A stretch of 64,000 nt of DNA from NCBI GenBank assembly GCA_013823945.1, contig PNMZ01000001.1, positions 558,001-622,000 of the forward strand, in the 5' to 3' direction. This stretch comes from a bacterium (GTDB lineage Bacteria; Armatimonadota; Fimbriimonadia; Fimbriimonadales; Fimbriimonadaceae). A program made the position numbers and the translations under genes. The notes beneath the pieces are model-generated. The model was not told the origin of the DNA. It worked only from the letters and a program-made list of their open reading frames with translations, and made no database searches. Below, one piece after another: positions 51,470 through 60,384 of this stretch. Position 1 is the stretch's first letter, and every line of letters begins with the position of its first letter.

Positions 51470-51963
51470 TTCTGTACCACCGCCGCTTTAGGTTTGATCT
51501 CCAACGATTCCACCATCCAATCCTGATTTAAACTCAACCGGGTCACCGTCATATGGACTCGCCCATTACCTTTCTCAAACTTCCCATCAAAGTCAATCTC
51601 CGCATAGATCACTCCTTGATCATCCTCCTCACGCGCCCGCGTTTTGTCTGCATCAACATCCGTTGCCGACGTCAAATCCCCAAACGCAGCAATATCGTCA
51701 TCCAAACCCCCTGCTCGTATCAAGTCCGCAAACTCCGGCGTCCCCAATCCCATCAGTTCCGTTGTGTCCCAATCTTTCATGAGTGGAATAACCGTAGCTA
51801 CAGCAAAAGCTTTAGACTCCCGCTCAAGTTTCGCATGACCATCAAACCAAAAGATCATAATCCCCGAAATCGGGAACAACAGAAAAAACGCTAAGAAAAA
51901 CGCCTTCGTCAACTTCGTATCCGTATTCGGAATCCTCTCAACAATCTCGTCCTTTTCACTCAT
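51466..51963 (-). CDS. Membrane-anchored protein of unknown function
   Basis: A 165-residue protein. Residues 1-19 are charged and cytoplasmic, followed by one strong membrane helix (AFFLAFFLLFPISGIMIFWF, about 21-40), then a soluble domain with EREDDQGVIYAEIDFDGKFEKG-like strand pattern. No family recognised. Start overlaps the stop of the next upstream gene by four bases and its stop overlaps dppA, so all three are one translational unit. Possibly envelope located. Confidence 0.65.
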   Translation of the reverse strand: MSEKDEIVERIPNTDTKLTKAFFLAFFLLFPISGIMIFWFDGHAKLERESKAFAVATVIPLMKDWDTTELMGLGTPEFADLIRAGGLDDDIAAFGDLTSATDVDADKTRAREEDDQGVIYAEIDFDGKFEKGNGRVHMTVTRLSLNQDWMVESLEIKPKAAVVQK

Positions 51964-52505
51964 ACCTGTTTCACCATCTGTTCAAAAAGCATCCACTGCA
52001 CCCCAAAAATCCCGATCCATAGCACCAAACGGAGTAACACCTTCGCAACCCCATCAATCGTCCCGAGCGGCATCTTCATCGCAAAGAATCCTGCAAAAAC
52101 ACTCGCTCCCAGAATCCCCTTGTTGTTAATGACACCAAACGGCAACCCTTCCAAAATGTAAACCCGCGTCGGGTCGGGAGCTACCGCCCTCAATAGCTCC
52201 GCCCAGCTCACCACAAAACCTGACAAACAGAGTGCCATCAAAACCACCATCCAAATCTCCGACTTCTTCCAAGCAAAGATCCAAGTCGCAACAATTAAAA
52301 CAACCAGTAAATCAATCGTCAAACCCGCAACGTGGAAATTCCTCACCCAAGGTTCCTGATAGTAGTAACTCAGTGCTGTCTGAGGATCAGGCGTTGTCAA
52401 GATTGATCGCAGTTGAGTAGCCGCTAAAACCGTACACAAAAAACCCAGCGACCACTCGGCCCAACCCGGACCGCGGTATTTCCCCTGAGCCGGGTTGCCC
52501 GGCAT
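51960..52505 (-). CDS. Multi-helix membrane protein of unknown function
   Basis: From ATG 52505 (MPGNPAQGKYRG) a 181-residue protein with four or five hydrophobic segments (starting SLGFLCTVLAATQL, LTIDLLVVLIVATWIFAW, MVVLMALCLSGFVVSW, and a final LRLVLWIGIFGVQWMLF). An extended frame reaches 52601 but the added part looks like leader sequence. No motif recognised. First gene of the three-gene unit with the anchored protein and dppA. Divergent from the DnaJ-WD40 gene. Confidence 0.65.
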   Translation of the reverse strand: MPGNPAQGKYRGPGWAEWSLGFLCTVLAATQLRSILTTPDPQTALSYYYQEPWVRNFHVAGLTIDLLVVLIVATWIFAWKKSEIWMVVLMALCLSGFVVSWAELLRAVAPDPTRVYILEGLPFGVINNKGILGASVFAGFFAMKMPLGTIDGVAKVLLRLVLWIGIFGVQWMLFEQMVKQV

Positions 52506-52622
52506 CACAATGCTGATCGGTTTCACGACGTAAACAGGGTCAAGCCCTGAATCTATTGTGCCCCAGAATCTCACCAGACTCCCAGGCACCCCCCGACCCA
52601 AACTTCATAATAAGGACTCCCC

Positions 52623-53780
52623 TTGCCCACTCTCTACGAGACTCTCGGAATATCCCAACACGCAAACGCCAAGCAAGTACGCGAAGCCTATCACAAGCTC
52701 GCCCGGGAATATCACCCCGACGTTAACACATCCCAAGACGCCCACGACCGCATGGCGGAAATCAATGTCGCCTTTGAAGTTCTTAGCGACCCACTACGCC
52801 GAAATCAATACGACTCCAGCCTCGGATACACGACCGCCGAACGAGAATCCCGTCAGCGAGAATCATCCCGTCCCACTGCCGTAGAAGCCGAAATCTATCG
52901 CCGCCTCCGCCAACACAACACCCCCATTTACGGAATCGGTTTCGAACCCGCAACTGGAAGAATGGTTTCGTCATCCTTTGATAACGAAATCATCTGGTGG
53001 GACAAAAAAATCGAAAAACCAATGCGACGCCATAAATTTGAAGGCGGAGTCGTCAACGCTATCAGCATCCCCGGTGATCAACGGGTCGTTGCCGCTGGAT
53101 CAACTGAACAAATTCTCAGCTGTTGGACCCTCGGCCCCGAACGCCCTAATTCCTGGCGACAAACGCCAAAGAGCTGGGTTTGCAGCGTCGCCCCATCTCC
53201 CGACGGAAAATCACTCGCATACGGCACCGTCAATCGTTCTGTCCACATCGCCCGAACATCGGACGGTTTCAACCAAGTCTCAACGTTCAGCCACGAAGAA
53301 GCCGTGACTGCCCTCGCCTGGAGATCCGATTCCGGAATGCTCGCAACCGGAAGTGCCGACAGCACCGTCCGCCTATGGGATCCCCGGTCTGGACGTGAAA
53401 TCAGCGTCATTAATCGCGTCATCAGCACCGTCACGTCCATCGCCTTCAGTCCAAATAACAAGTACCTCGCCATCGCCGCCGTTGACCTCAGCATCCGAAT
53501 ATTCAAACTGAGCGATCTCAGCCTCATCAAAACATTCTATGGGCACTCCCGCCCAATCGAAGCAATGGCTTTTCATCCGCGATCGTGGCTCCTCGGAACC
53601 GCTAGCCGGGATGGTGGAGTTGGACTCTGGGATGTCCGCCGAGGCATCGGTCACGGCCAAATCGAAGCAAGTCACCAACCAATTTCTTGTATCGCCTTCT
53701 CTCCACACGGCAAATATCTTGCCGCTGGTGGGCTGGACAAAATTCTTCGTGTCTGGCGTCTGAGTGCTTCTTACGAATAA
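52623..53780 (+). CDS. J-domain protein fused to WD40 repeats
   Basis: A 385-residue protein from TTG 52623; AAGGA six bases upstream decides this start. Residues 1-72 are a J-domain with the HPD tripeptide at 31-33 and the helix II/III frame KQVREAYHKLAREYHPDVNT, able to stimulate DnaK. After a charged linker (about 73-95), six or seven WD40-type blades follow (about 100-385), with GHxxx-WD spacings such as GSADSTVRLWDPRSG and GTASRDGGVGLWDVRRG. WD40 would bind client proteins and present them to Hsp70. No zinc or C-terminal DnaJ domains. Confidence 0.88.
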   Translation: MPTLYETLGISQHANAKQVREAYHKLAREYHPDVNTSQDAHDRMAEINVAFEVLSDPLRRNQYDSSLGYTTAERESRQRESSRPTAVEAEIYRRLRQHNTPIYGIGFEPATGRMVSSSFDNEIIWWDKKIEKPMRRHKFEGGVVNAISIPGDQRVVAAGSTEQILSCWTLGPERPNSWRQTPKSWVCSVAPSPDGKSLAYGTVNRSVHIARTSDGFNQVSTFSHEEAVTALAWRSDSGMLATGSADSTVRLWDPRSGREISVINRVISTVTSIAFSPNNKYLAIAAVDLSIRIFKLSDLSLIKTFYGHSRPIEAMAFHPRSWLLGTASRDGGVGLWDVRRGIGHGQIEASHQPISCIAFSPHGKYLAAGGLDKILRVWRLSASYE

Positions 53781-53820
53781 GCCCTCAAGTCGCCAGAATC
53801 TTTGCCGACAATCCCAGTAG

Positions 53821-53848
53821 GAGCTTTCTAACCTCAGGTTCAAAGCTC
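53821..53848. promoter_or_regulatory. Long inverted repeat before the anti-sigma-like gene
   Basis: GAGCTTT-CT-AACCT and AGGTT-C-AAAGCTC form a near-perfect 28-base hairpin. It lies in the 84-base gap between the DnaJ-WD40 stop and the ATG at 53865, without a T-run, so it is more likely an operator or leader hairpin than a terminator. Confidence 0.5.
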
Positions 53849-53864
53849 ACAAACAGGATTAAAA

Positions 53865-54872
53865 ATGGCGGTTCAAAATATCGAGTGCCAGATCGCAACC
53901 GTGCTCATGAAGCGGTATCTGGATGGGGACAACCTCCCGCAGAATCTGCTCGACGATCTCGAGCGGCATCTCAAGGCATGCCCCTCATGCCAAGCTATTC
54001 TCAATAACGAACACGCAAACATCGAAGAAGTCCTCGACGGACCCGCCCCCGTCAAAGGTCTCGCCGGATGGATGGGCAAACTCGCAACCCAGCCCGCAAC
54101 CGCCAGCGGATTCGTGACTGCCGGAGCGGGCGAAGCTCTTATGCAAGCCAGTTACCGCACTCAATATGCTCCACCGACCGGGCCCGGCATGGCCGTTCTC
54201 AAAAGCCCTAAAGTTCTTTTCCTTTCTCTCGCTCTTGCTGCGACTCTCATCGCCATGAGCACGATTCTTCGCAACCCATCCGCTCTTCTTGGCCCCAAAG
54301 CCACCGCCGGAGCCGCTGCTTCCTACACCGAACCCGCCGAAAAGACGGATAAAAAGGAGACCGAAGGTTCTCACGGAAAAGAGGAGCACAGTTCAGAGGA
54401 GAGTAGCCCCGAGGAACACCATTCTGAGGAATCAACAGATCCTCTTGTAACAGCGGAAGAAGATCACCCCGATCACGGCGCGGAAGACACCCATGCGAAA
54501 GCAGATGAACCCAAGTCCGAAACCCACACGGATCAAAATCCCAATACTCCCAAGTTTGAAGAAGTCAACGACCCACGTGTCCCCGGCAAACCAACAATCG
54601 ATGACTCAGAACTGATCATTGCTGGTGGCAAATCCCCCCAAAAACCACCCACAAAAAACGAAACCAAAACAGATTCCCACTCGGCCCCCAAAACCGCACC
54701 GAAGCCAGCAGCCAAGCCCCCGGCAAAGTCCGCAACGAAGCCAACGACAAAGCCACGAACAGCTTCAAGACCACGAACGACCACATCAAAACCAAAGTCA
54801 ACTCCCGCCAAAAAGCCCTCGGGAGGCGGAATCACAGTTTATGACGAAAATGGAAAGCCCATTAAAAATTAA
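53865..54872 (+). CDS. Putative zinc-finger anti-sigma-like membrane protein with long Lys/Pro-rich tail
   Basis: A 335-residue protein. Residues 8-42 carry C8 and H35xxxC39xxC42, the zinc anti-sigma (zf-HC2) pattern, with DDLERHLKACPSC typical of RsrA/ChrR-like proteins. A membrane helix follows (about 115-133), then an outside region rich in Glu, His and Ser (145-210), a Pro/Lys/Thr-rich repeat segment (about 240-320) and a short ordered end. Anti-sigma factors of this kind hold an ECF sigma factor until a signal arrives. No sigma gene is adjacent. AGGA precedes the ATG. It is 15 bases before the STN-domain gene. Confidence 0.75.
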   Translation: MAVQNIECQIATVLMKRYLDGDNLPQNLLDDLERHLKACPSCQAILNNEHANIEEVLDGPAPVKGLAGWMGKLATQPATASGFVTAGAGEALMQASYRTQYAPPTGPGMAVLKSPKVLFLSLALAATLIAMSTILRNPSALLGPKATAGAAASYTEPAEKTDKKETEGSHGKEEHSSEESSPEEHHSEESTDPLVTAEEDHPDHGAEDTHAKADEPKSETHTDQNPNTPKFEEVNDPRVPGKPTIDDSELIIAGGKSPQKPPTKNETKTDSHSAPKTAPKPAAKPPAKSATKPTTKPRTASRPRTTTSKPKSTPAKKPSGGGITVYDENGKPIKN

Positions 54873-54887
54873 GAGAGAACAAAACCC

Positions 54888-55571
54888 ATGAAAATCATCA
54901 CCCCAATCGCCGCGCTCCTCATTGCCGCTACGGCATGGGGAAGCCCCATCACCGACGAATCTGCCAGCACCTCGGTCAAAACCGAAGGCACAATGGTCAG
55001 CATCACCAGCAAAGGCGACGACGTTCGTAGTGTCCTCTATGACCTCTTTCGCCAAACCGGACATAATTTTGTCCTCGATGCGGGAGTGCGATGGGTGCTA
55101 TATCTCCACCTAGAAAAAGTCAGTTTTGAGCAAGCTCTCAGCATCGTCACACAAAACGCTGAGATCGGTTACGAATTCAAGAACGGCGTTTACTACATTG
55201 GCAAGAATCGCAAAACAACCAAACCCACCGATGCAAAACCCAACCCATCACCCCAAAACAAGCCGGAAGCAAAACCTACAGAACCAAAACAAACTGACTC
55301 CAAACCCGCTGACTCCAACAAACTCACGGAAACTGATCTGCAAAAACGGCTCACTACCCGATACAGCGTGACCCCAATCCGGAAAGTCTTCGAAGAATTC
55401 ACTCGTCAAACCGGTATCAAAATTGAAGTCGATGACAGCGTCCCCAATTATAAACTGGACGCATTCCTGATCGACACCAGCCTCAAATACGCTCTCGACG
55501 TCATCTGCGATGCCGCTAAACTCCGATGGATCAAAACCGAAAAAGGCACAATCCGCATCGAGAAAGTATAA
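54888..55571 (+). CDS. Exported protein with two STN-like domains
   Basis: A 227-residue protein with signal peptide (MKIITPIAALLIAATAWG). Two copies of an STN-like fold (secretin and TonB N-terminus short domain) are visible. The first is at about 42-105, with VRSVLYDLFRQTGHNFVLD and FEQALSIVTQNAEIGYEFKNG. The second is at about 160-227, with IRKVFEEFTRQTGIKIEVD and LKYALDVICDAAKLRWIKTEKG. A Pro/Lys/Thr linker joins them. In TonB-sensor pathways STN domains contact the anti-sigma periplasmic part, so pairing with the previous gene may be functional. A strong terminator follows. Confidence 0.78.
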   Translation: MKIITPIAALLIAATAWGSPITDESASTSVKTEGTMVSITSKGDDVRSVLYDLFRQTGHNFVLDAGVRWVLYLHLEKVSFEQALSIVTQNAEIGYEFKNGVYYIGKNRKTTKPTDAKPNPSPQNKPEAKPTEPKQTDSKPADSNKLTETDLQKRLTTRYSVTPIRKVFEEFTRQTGIKIEVDDSVPNYKLDAFLIDTSLKYALDVICDAAKLRWIKTEKGTIRIEKV

Positions 55572-55583
55572 ACTAGCAGAGTC

Positions 55584-55624
55584 AATAGCGTCCTCACTTA
55601 AACGAGCGAGGACGCTATTTTTTT
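55584..55624 (+). terminator. Strong Rho-independent terminator after the STN gene
   Basis: AATAGCGTCCTC (55584-55595) and GAGGACGCTATT (55608-55619) are perfect 12-base arms, followed by TTTTT. It ends the anti-sigma-STN operon. The HAD phosphatase gene on the other strand ends inside the stem (stop at 55598-55600), so the terminator sequence also encodes that protein's last residues. Confidence 0.88.
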
Positions 55625-56263
55625 GAAGAACTCCAAATTCGCCTCAGCCAACGATGTCAATTGATAATCCGCTAGCGATAAATCAAATTGCTGGGTGACA
55701 GAATTGGGAACCGCAACCGCCGTCATACCTGCCCGCTTTGCCGCAAGGATTCCGTTCGGCGAATCTTCAAAAGCCACTGCGACCGAAGGGTCAACCCCGA
55801 GTGCCTCGCAAGCGGAAAGATAAAGGAGTGGATCGGGTTTTTTGCGCCCTACCATATCCCAAGTGCGAATCATTGGAAACCGATCGCGCGCGCCCAAATT
55901 TTGTAAAAAGCCATCGACCCACAAATTCCGCGAACTTGAGGCAATTCCGTACTTGATTCCTTCTCTGTCCAAAAAGTCAAATAATTCAACTGCCCCCGGC
56001 TGCCACACGGCATGAATCAAAACCGCATCCCTCAATTCATGTGCCCGCTTGCGCGCCCAATCAAGATCAACACCCCTGACCAACTCTGCCAAATGCTCGT
56101 CAACTCGCCAAGGGGGATTCCCCCCTCCGACACACTTTGCCCACTCATTCAATTGCAAAATGGAGCCAGCTTCTTGAAAAACCTGGCTCCATGCTTCAAA
56201 TTCCGGCGTCTCAGTGTCCACCAAGAGCCCATCGAAATCAAAAACTACTGCGGCAACTGGCAC
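55598..56263 (-). CDS. HAD-family phosphatase (beta-phosphoglucomutase-like)
   Basis: A 221-residue haloacid-dehalogenase-fold enzyme. Motif I is DFDGLLVDTE (8-17, nucleophile Asp8 and Asp10), then a four-helix cap domain, motif II SSSRN (about 115-119), and motif III/IV AFEDSPNGI. The cap type (C1) fits phosphatases or mutases acting on sugar phosphates. GTG start overlaps the histidine-kinase stop by one base (TAGTG). The substrate is unknown. Its 3' end is inside a terminator stem of the convergent operon. Confidence 0.92.
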   Translation of the reverse strand: MPVAAVVFDFDGLLVDTETPEFEAWSQVFQEAGSILQLNEWAKCVGGGNPPWRVDEHLAELVRGVDLDWARKRAHELRDAVLIHAVWQPGAVELFDFLDREGIKYGIASSSRNLWVDGFLQNLGARDRFPMIRTWDMVGRKKPDPLLYLSACEALGVDPSVAVAFEDSPNGILAAKRAGMTAVAVPNSVTQQFDLSLADYQLTSLAEANLEFFKKIASSLV

Positions 56264-57993
56264 TAGCCGTTGGCTGCCTTAGCCTCTTCAATGTCAAGCC
56301 GCTTGGGCATCTTGAACAAGAACGTCGATCCCTTGCCGACTTCCGACTCAGCCCAAATTTCACCCATGTGAACCTGTTCAACCAAGTGCTTGACCAAGAA
56401 CAAGCCCAGACCCGTTCCATAGATCTTTCGGTTATCGTCGTTGTTCACGCGGTGGAACCGTTCAAACACCTTGCCCAAGTGATCTTTCGGAATCCCAATC
56501 CCTTGGTCTTCCACTCCGAATTTGACCATGTCATCCCCCTCTAGGTAGGCATGAACAATGACATCTCCTCCCTCTGGGGAATACTTGATCGCATTGTTCA
56601 GCAAGTTCGTCAAAATTTGATCAAACTTATCGTCATCGCCAACGATGGTTGCAGGCATTTGATCATGCAAAACCAGCTTGACATCATGCCGCGTTGACGC
56701 TTGGTTCTGAACCCGAACCACTTTTTCCAACAGCGGAACCAATTCAAATTCGGTGTAGTTGGGTGTGAGGCTCTCGCCTGATTCAATCCGAGCCGTATTC
56801 AACAAGTCGTCAATCAAGCGGCGCAAACGGTCGCATTCGCCCACGATAATCCCCAAAAATTCCTTTTGATCTTCCGGCCCATACAGCTCATGATCAACTC
56901 CATCAAGCAATGTGCTGGAAAAACCCTTGATTGCCGTGAGCGGTGTCCGCAATTCGTGCGAAGCCATCGCGACGAACGAGCTTTTCATCTTATCCAGGTT
57001 CTTCTGCTCGGTGATGTCATTGATGATCATCACATAACCAAGCTGCTTGCCTTCTTCATTGCGAACCTGCGCTCCCTGCACTTGATAATCTCGCAGAGTG
57101 TGCTTAATATCAATTTCAATGTCAATCGGAGTCGGCTCTTCACCCTCCATCCCCGACTTCATGAACGCCCGAAGTTGTTCGTTGAGGGCTACTTCCTCAT
57201 AATGCTTACCAACAACTTCGCCTTCCTGAGAGAAAATCGCCCGAGCCGAGGCATTCATCTGAGTGATCTTGCCCTCCGGAGTGACGAGAACCAAACCGCT
57301 CGTCAACGATTCAAAGGTCTGGAGAAGCTCTTCGTTCTCGCGCATGACCGCCTTGTAAAGCTGAAGGTTCGCAATAATTGAACCCACGTTCTTGGCCATC
57401 CGCTCCAACAGCCGGACATCTTCGTCGTTAAAATCTTCACCGTGCCGCTTATTAAAAGCGTGCAAAACCCCGATCGTTTTCCGGTCAACAACCCGGTTCT
57501 CCTCATCTCGTTTCTCGATGACGAGCGGAACCGTTACCCCGTTGGAAACATGCAGAAAAGCGACCAAATCTTTGCTCGTTCGATCATCGCTTGTCGCATC
57601 ATGGAAAACCGCCGGAATCCCCTCGCGGAACACTTCGCCAGAAATTCCTTGTGTCGCCCGAACCCGAAAATGAGACAATTTTTCGTCATCCAGACCATAT
57701 GCTGGCGGAATCGCAACCAATTCTCCTGCTTCCGATTCATAAAACATAATCACAATCTTCTCGGCCTGCAGAATCATCGCGATTCGTTGCACGAGCCGTC
57801 GAAGGGTGACATCACCCTCTTGAATACTTGCAATCTCAACCCCGCTTTCTACCGGAGTCGCTTTGATATCTTGCGGCTTTGCCTCTGATTTTTCCCCAGA
57901 CCCCTTGAGTTCATCGTTCTCCTTGCGTAGCTGCTCAAGCTGTACTGTCAACTCCTGCAGCTTCTTCTGCAAATCTTCCGACTCAAACGTTCC
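56263..57993 (-). CDS. Soluble GAF-PAS sensor histidine kinase
   Basis: From ATG 57993 (MGTFESEDLQKKLQEL) a 576-residue cytoplasmic kinase; a longer frame would need a TTG start at 58080 and adds an implausible leader. Order: coiled-coil (5-35), GAF domain (about 70-225), PAS domain (about 238-350) with the NEEGKQLGYVMIINDITEQK end, HisKA with ASHELRTPLTAIKG (His about 346), HATPase with the N box NLLNNAIKYSPEGGDV and G boxes EDQGIGIPKDHLGKVFERF and GTGLGLFLVK. No membrane segment. No response regulator gene next to it. It is coupled to the HAD phosphatase. Confidence 0.92.
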   Translation of the reverse strand, partial: GTFESEDLQKKLQELTVQLEQLRKENDELKGSGEKSEAKPQDIKATPVESGVEIASIQEGDVTLRRLVQRIAMILQAEKIVIMFYESEAGELVAIPPAYGLDDEKLSHFRVRATQGISGEVFREGIPAVFHDATSDDRTSKDLVAFLHVSNGVTVPLVIEKRDEENRVVDRKTIGVLHAFNKRHGEDFNDEDVRLLERMAKNVGSIIANLQLYKAVMRENEELLQTFESLTSGLVLVTPEGKITQMNASARAIFSQEGEVVGKHYEEVALNEQLRAFMKSGMEGEEPTPIDIEIDIKHTLRDYQVQGAQVRNEEGKQLGYVMIINDITEQKNLDKMKSSFVAMASHELRTPLTAIKGFSSTLLDGVDHELYGPEDQKEFLGIIVGECDRLRRLIDDLLNTARIESGESLTPNYTEFELVPLLEKVVRVQNQASTRHDVKLVLHDQMPATIVGDDDKFDQILTNLLNNAIKYSPEGGDVIVHAYLEGDDMVKFGVEDQGIGIPKDHLGKVFERFHRVNNDDNRKIYGTGLGLFLVKHLVEQVHMGEIWAESEVGKGSTFLFKMPKRLDIEEAKAANG

Positions 57994-58181
57994 CATGGTG
58001 TTACTGCTCACAACGATTAAAGCTCCCAGATCGGAGCCCAAACGCGAAACCTCAGAATACCCTTCCCGCGCCAAGCTCAATTTGATCGTTCCTGTTCGAC
58101 CCTGCCTACGTGGACTTTGTGCCCGGTCAGTGTTAAAAATCCCTCCGAAGTCCCACTAGGTTTTTCCCACTTCTTGCTTGC

Positions 58182-58187
58182 TATACT
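58182..58187 (+). promoter_or_regulatory. -10 box of a leaderless promoter for the LON-domain gene
   Basis: TATACT, six bases before ATG 58194, matches the consensus -10 best of all such sites in the window. Confidence 0.65.
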
Positions 58188-58193
58188 AAAACC

Positions 58194-58868
58194 ATGTTGG
58201 ATCAGCTGGAAGAACTCCCACTCTTTCCGCTCAATGCCGTGCTCCTCCCTCATGCTCGGATGCCGATCCACATCTTCGAGCCGCGCTATATTGAGCTCAT
58301 CCGAAACTGCCTCCGCAGTGAAACCGGGTTTGGAGTTTGCCTCATCAAAACAGGGTCTGAGGTCGGCGGCTCTGCCGAACCCCATCTCATCGGCACCGCG
58401 TGCCGCATTCTCAGCGTCCAAACCCACGCCGACCAAACAATGGATATTGTCATCGAAGGGCGCCGCCGATTCCGCACACGAAGAATCATCGAAGACACAC
58501 TCCCCTACCTCGTCGGAATGGTTGAAGACCTCACCGAAGATGAGCCTGAAGAAGACAACCGACTTCACGCCCTTGCCCACAAAACCCGCGAACTCATGCA
58601 AACCTTGATCGAGCAAGCTCTCGAACACGCAAACATGCAAGTGACTACTGTCAAACTGCCCGAAGAACCAATCTCCCTATCTTTCGTAGTGGCGGAATTT
58701 CTTCAAATCCCGCCCCATCAACTTCAGTACCTCCTCGAAACCACCGATACCGCCGACCGACTTGCCGAGTTGATCCCAATCATCGAAGAACACTTGTCCG
58801 CTCAAGAAAAGCCTACGTTCACCAAAATTTCACCCGAAGAAATGGCCGAATGGATCACGCCGAACTAG
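58194..58868 (+). CDS. LON N-terminal (substrate-binding) domain protein
   Basis: A 224-residue protein consisting of the LON domain alone, without the AAA and protease parts of Lon. Characteristic stretches are LPLFPLNAVLLPHARMPIHIFEPRY (8-32 region, in parts), GTACRILSVQ and GRRRFRTRRI. The C-terminal third is helical (LSFVVAEFLQIPPHQLQYLLETTDTADRLAELI, in parts), as in Lon. Such proteins occur in many bacteria and their role (adaptor, RNA or protein binding) is not settled. Likely leaderless mRNA. Confidence 0.88.
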   Translation: MLDQLEELPLFPLNAVLLPHARMPIHIFEPRYIELIRNCLRSETGFGVCLIKTGSEVGGSAEPHLIGTACRILSVQTHADQTMDIVIEGRRRFRTRRIIEDTLPYLVGMVEDLTEDEPEEDNRLHALAHKTRELMQTLIEQALEHANMQVTTVKLPEEPISLSFVVAEFLQIPPHQLQYLLETTDTADRLAELIPIIEEHLSAQEKPTFTKISPEEMAEWITPN

Positions 58869-58872
58869 ATTC

Positions 58873-60246
58873 TCACTCCAGATAATCTAATTCCAACAAG
58901 ACATCCCTCATGTCATCAGACATTGTCCAATCCGAATTTGGCCTCACACAGCCCGCCTCAACCATCAACCTCACACACTGGGCATAGTCGCCTCGCGGTG
59001 CATGGTTATGAACCTCGCCATGCAATGCCCACCCTAGAGGTGTGGCTCCGTAGCGATGATCAACAGAATCAAGTGGAGATCCCAACTTGATTAAGTGGTT
59101 TACCATCACCTCATCTCCAATGAAGCAAGCACAGTGAAGTGGAGTTGAACCATCGTGCTGGGCATCAACGGGCCAACCCGCTGCAAGCATCCGGAACACA
59201 AGTTCGCGCTGTCCATTAAAAACCGCAAGACCCAAAGTTGAAAGAGCTTTCGATGAAAGCTGACCCGGGGAAGGCACAGTAGCAGGCCGACCACCGCGAA
59301 CTTGCGCTACATAGGTGGCCTCTTCGGAGCCTGAAACACTGGTTCGACCCTGGAGAAACTCAAACGATTCCCAATCTCCGCGATAGGCTGCGTGGTCAAC
59401 CACATTGAGCCGATCGGAACTCATACTCGACAAATCAGCCCCCATTTCAACGAGCAATTGAATAAATTGAAGCCCTCGGCCTCGGCGAATCGCATGATGA
59501 ATCATTGTCTCCGAACCAAGATTCAGATTCGGATCAGCCCCCGCTTTCAAGAGCATTTCAACCTGAACAATCCGGTCAAAATCCAATGCACGAGCGAGGC
59601 CATTGAATCGGTTGACGTCAACCCCGTGATCAATGAGAAGTTGCAAAATTTCCGGCTCATCGTGCTCCACACAATGATACAAACTCTCATTATCATTCGG
59701 ATCTGCCCCCGCTTCCAGCAAGACTCTTGTTAACTCAACATCGTGCTTAATCCCAACCGCTCCCCACAAAACCGGCAAAGGATCATTGGGATAATCCGGA
59801 TGAACATAAGTCACATTAGGATCGGCACCATGCTCGATCAGTACCCGCGCACAGCCCGCAGCATCTTTTGAATTCACCCACAAACAACTGACATAGTGCA
59901 AGGGATATCGCTCAAGCGGACCACCCGGAATTTGCGCAAGGTTTGAATCAGACGACAGGAGCCGCACAACAACATCTGCGTCCCCATTAGCCAGCGCAAC
60001 CCACCAGTTGTGATCCCGATTGGGATGCCGTGCGATTACCTTAAAGGAATCAGCTTTCTTGAGCCACGCCTCCGGAGCCAAGCGTGACATGTTGATTTCC
60101 TCAACCCGAGCTTTGAGCTTGGGCCAACTGGCAAAACCATAGGAAAGGGCAACAGAATGAAGTGCCTCAGAATGTGGAAGAGCGAGTGCCTTAGCTTCTC
60201 GCTTCAAGTGGTCAAGATCAGGACGAGTCGGGAGTTGTTTTTGCAT
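58873..60246 (-). CDS. Long ankyrin-repeat protein
   Basis: A 457-residue cytoplasmic protein with about 8-10 ankyrin repeats (from residue 75 to 440), for example CARVLIEHGADPNVTYVHPD, ELTRVLLEAGADPNDNESLY and LLKAGADPNLNLGSETMIHHA. The first 70 residues (PDLDHLKREAKALALPHSEAL, ALSYGFASWPKLKARVEE) resemble the short helical domain found in many ankyrin proteins of soil bacteria. Likely a protein-binding scaffold; target unknown. AAGGA ribosome site at 8 bases. Converges on the LON-domain gene by 4 bases. Confidence 0.82.
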   Translation of the reverse strand: MQKQLPTRPDLDHLKREAKALALPHSEALHSVALSYGFASWPKLKARVEEINMSRLAPEAWLKKADSFKVIARHPNRDHNWWVALANGDADVVVRLLSSDSNLAQIPGGPLERYPLHYVSCLWVNSKDAAGCARVLIEHGADPNVTYVHPDYPNDPLPVLWGAVGIKHDVELTRVLLEAGADPNDNESLYHCVEHDEPEILQLLIDHGVDVNRFNGLARALDFDRIVQVEMLLKAGADPNLNLGSETMIHHAIRRGRGLQFIQLLVEMGADLSSMSSDRLNVVDHAAYRGDWESFEFLQGRTSVSGSEEATYVAQVRGGRPATVPSPGQLSSKALSTLGLAVFNGQRELVFRMLAAGWPVDAQHDGSTPLHCACFIGDEVMVNHLIKLGSPLDSVDHRYGATPLGWALHGEVHNHAPRGDYAQCVRLMVEAGCVRPNSDWTMSDDMRDVLLELDYLE

Positions 60247-60344
60247 GGTCTTTCCTTCAGTTTCCGTCGTCTGCTATCGGAATGGCGAAAGGCCATGTTG
60301 AGTTATGGAGTTGTGAATCCGGGGGCTGAGCCCTTTCCGCAGAC

Positions 60345-60371
60345 GGGGAGGCGTTCCGACGTTGCCTCCCC
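60345..60371. terminator. GC-rich hairpin between cheW and the ankyrin gene
   Basis: GGGGAGGC (60345-60352) pairs perfectly with GCCTCCCC (60364-60371). It lies 13 bases after the cheW stop. No T-run follows on the minus strand, so it may depend on Rho or serve as a 3' stability hairpin for cheW mRNA. The remaining gap 60247-60344 contains no gene. Confidence 0.5.
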
Positions 60372-60384
60372 AAATTATACAAAA

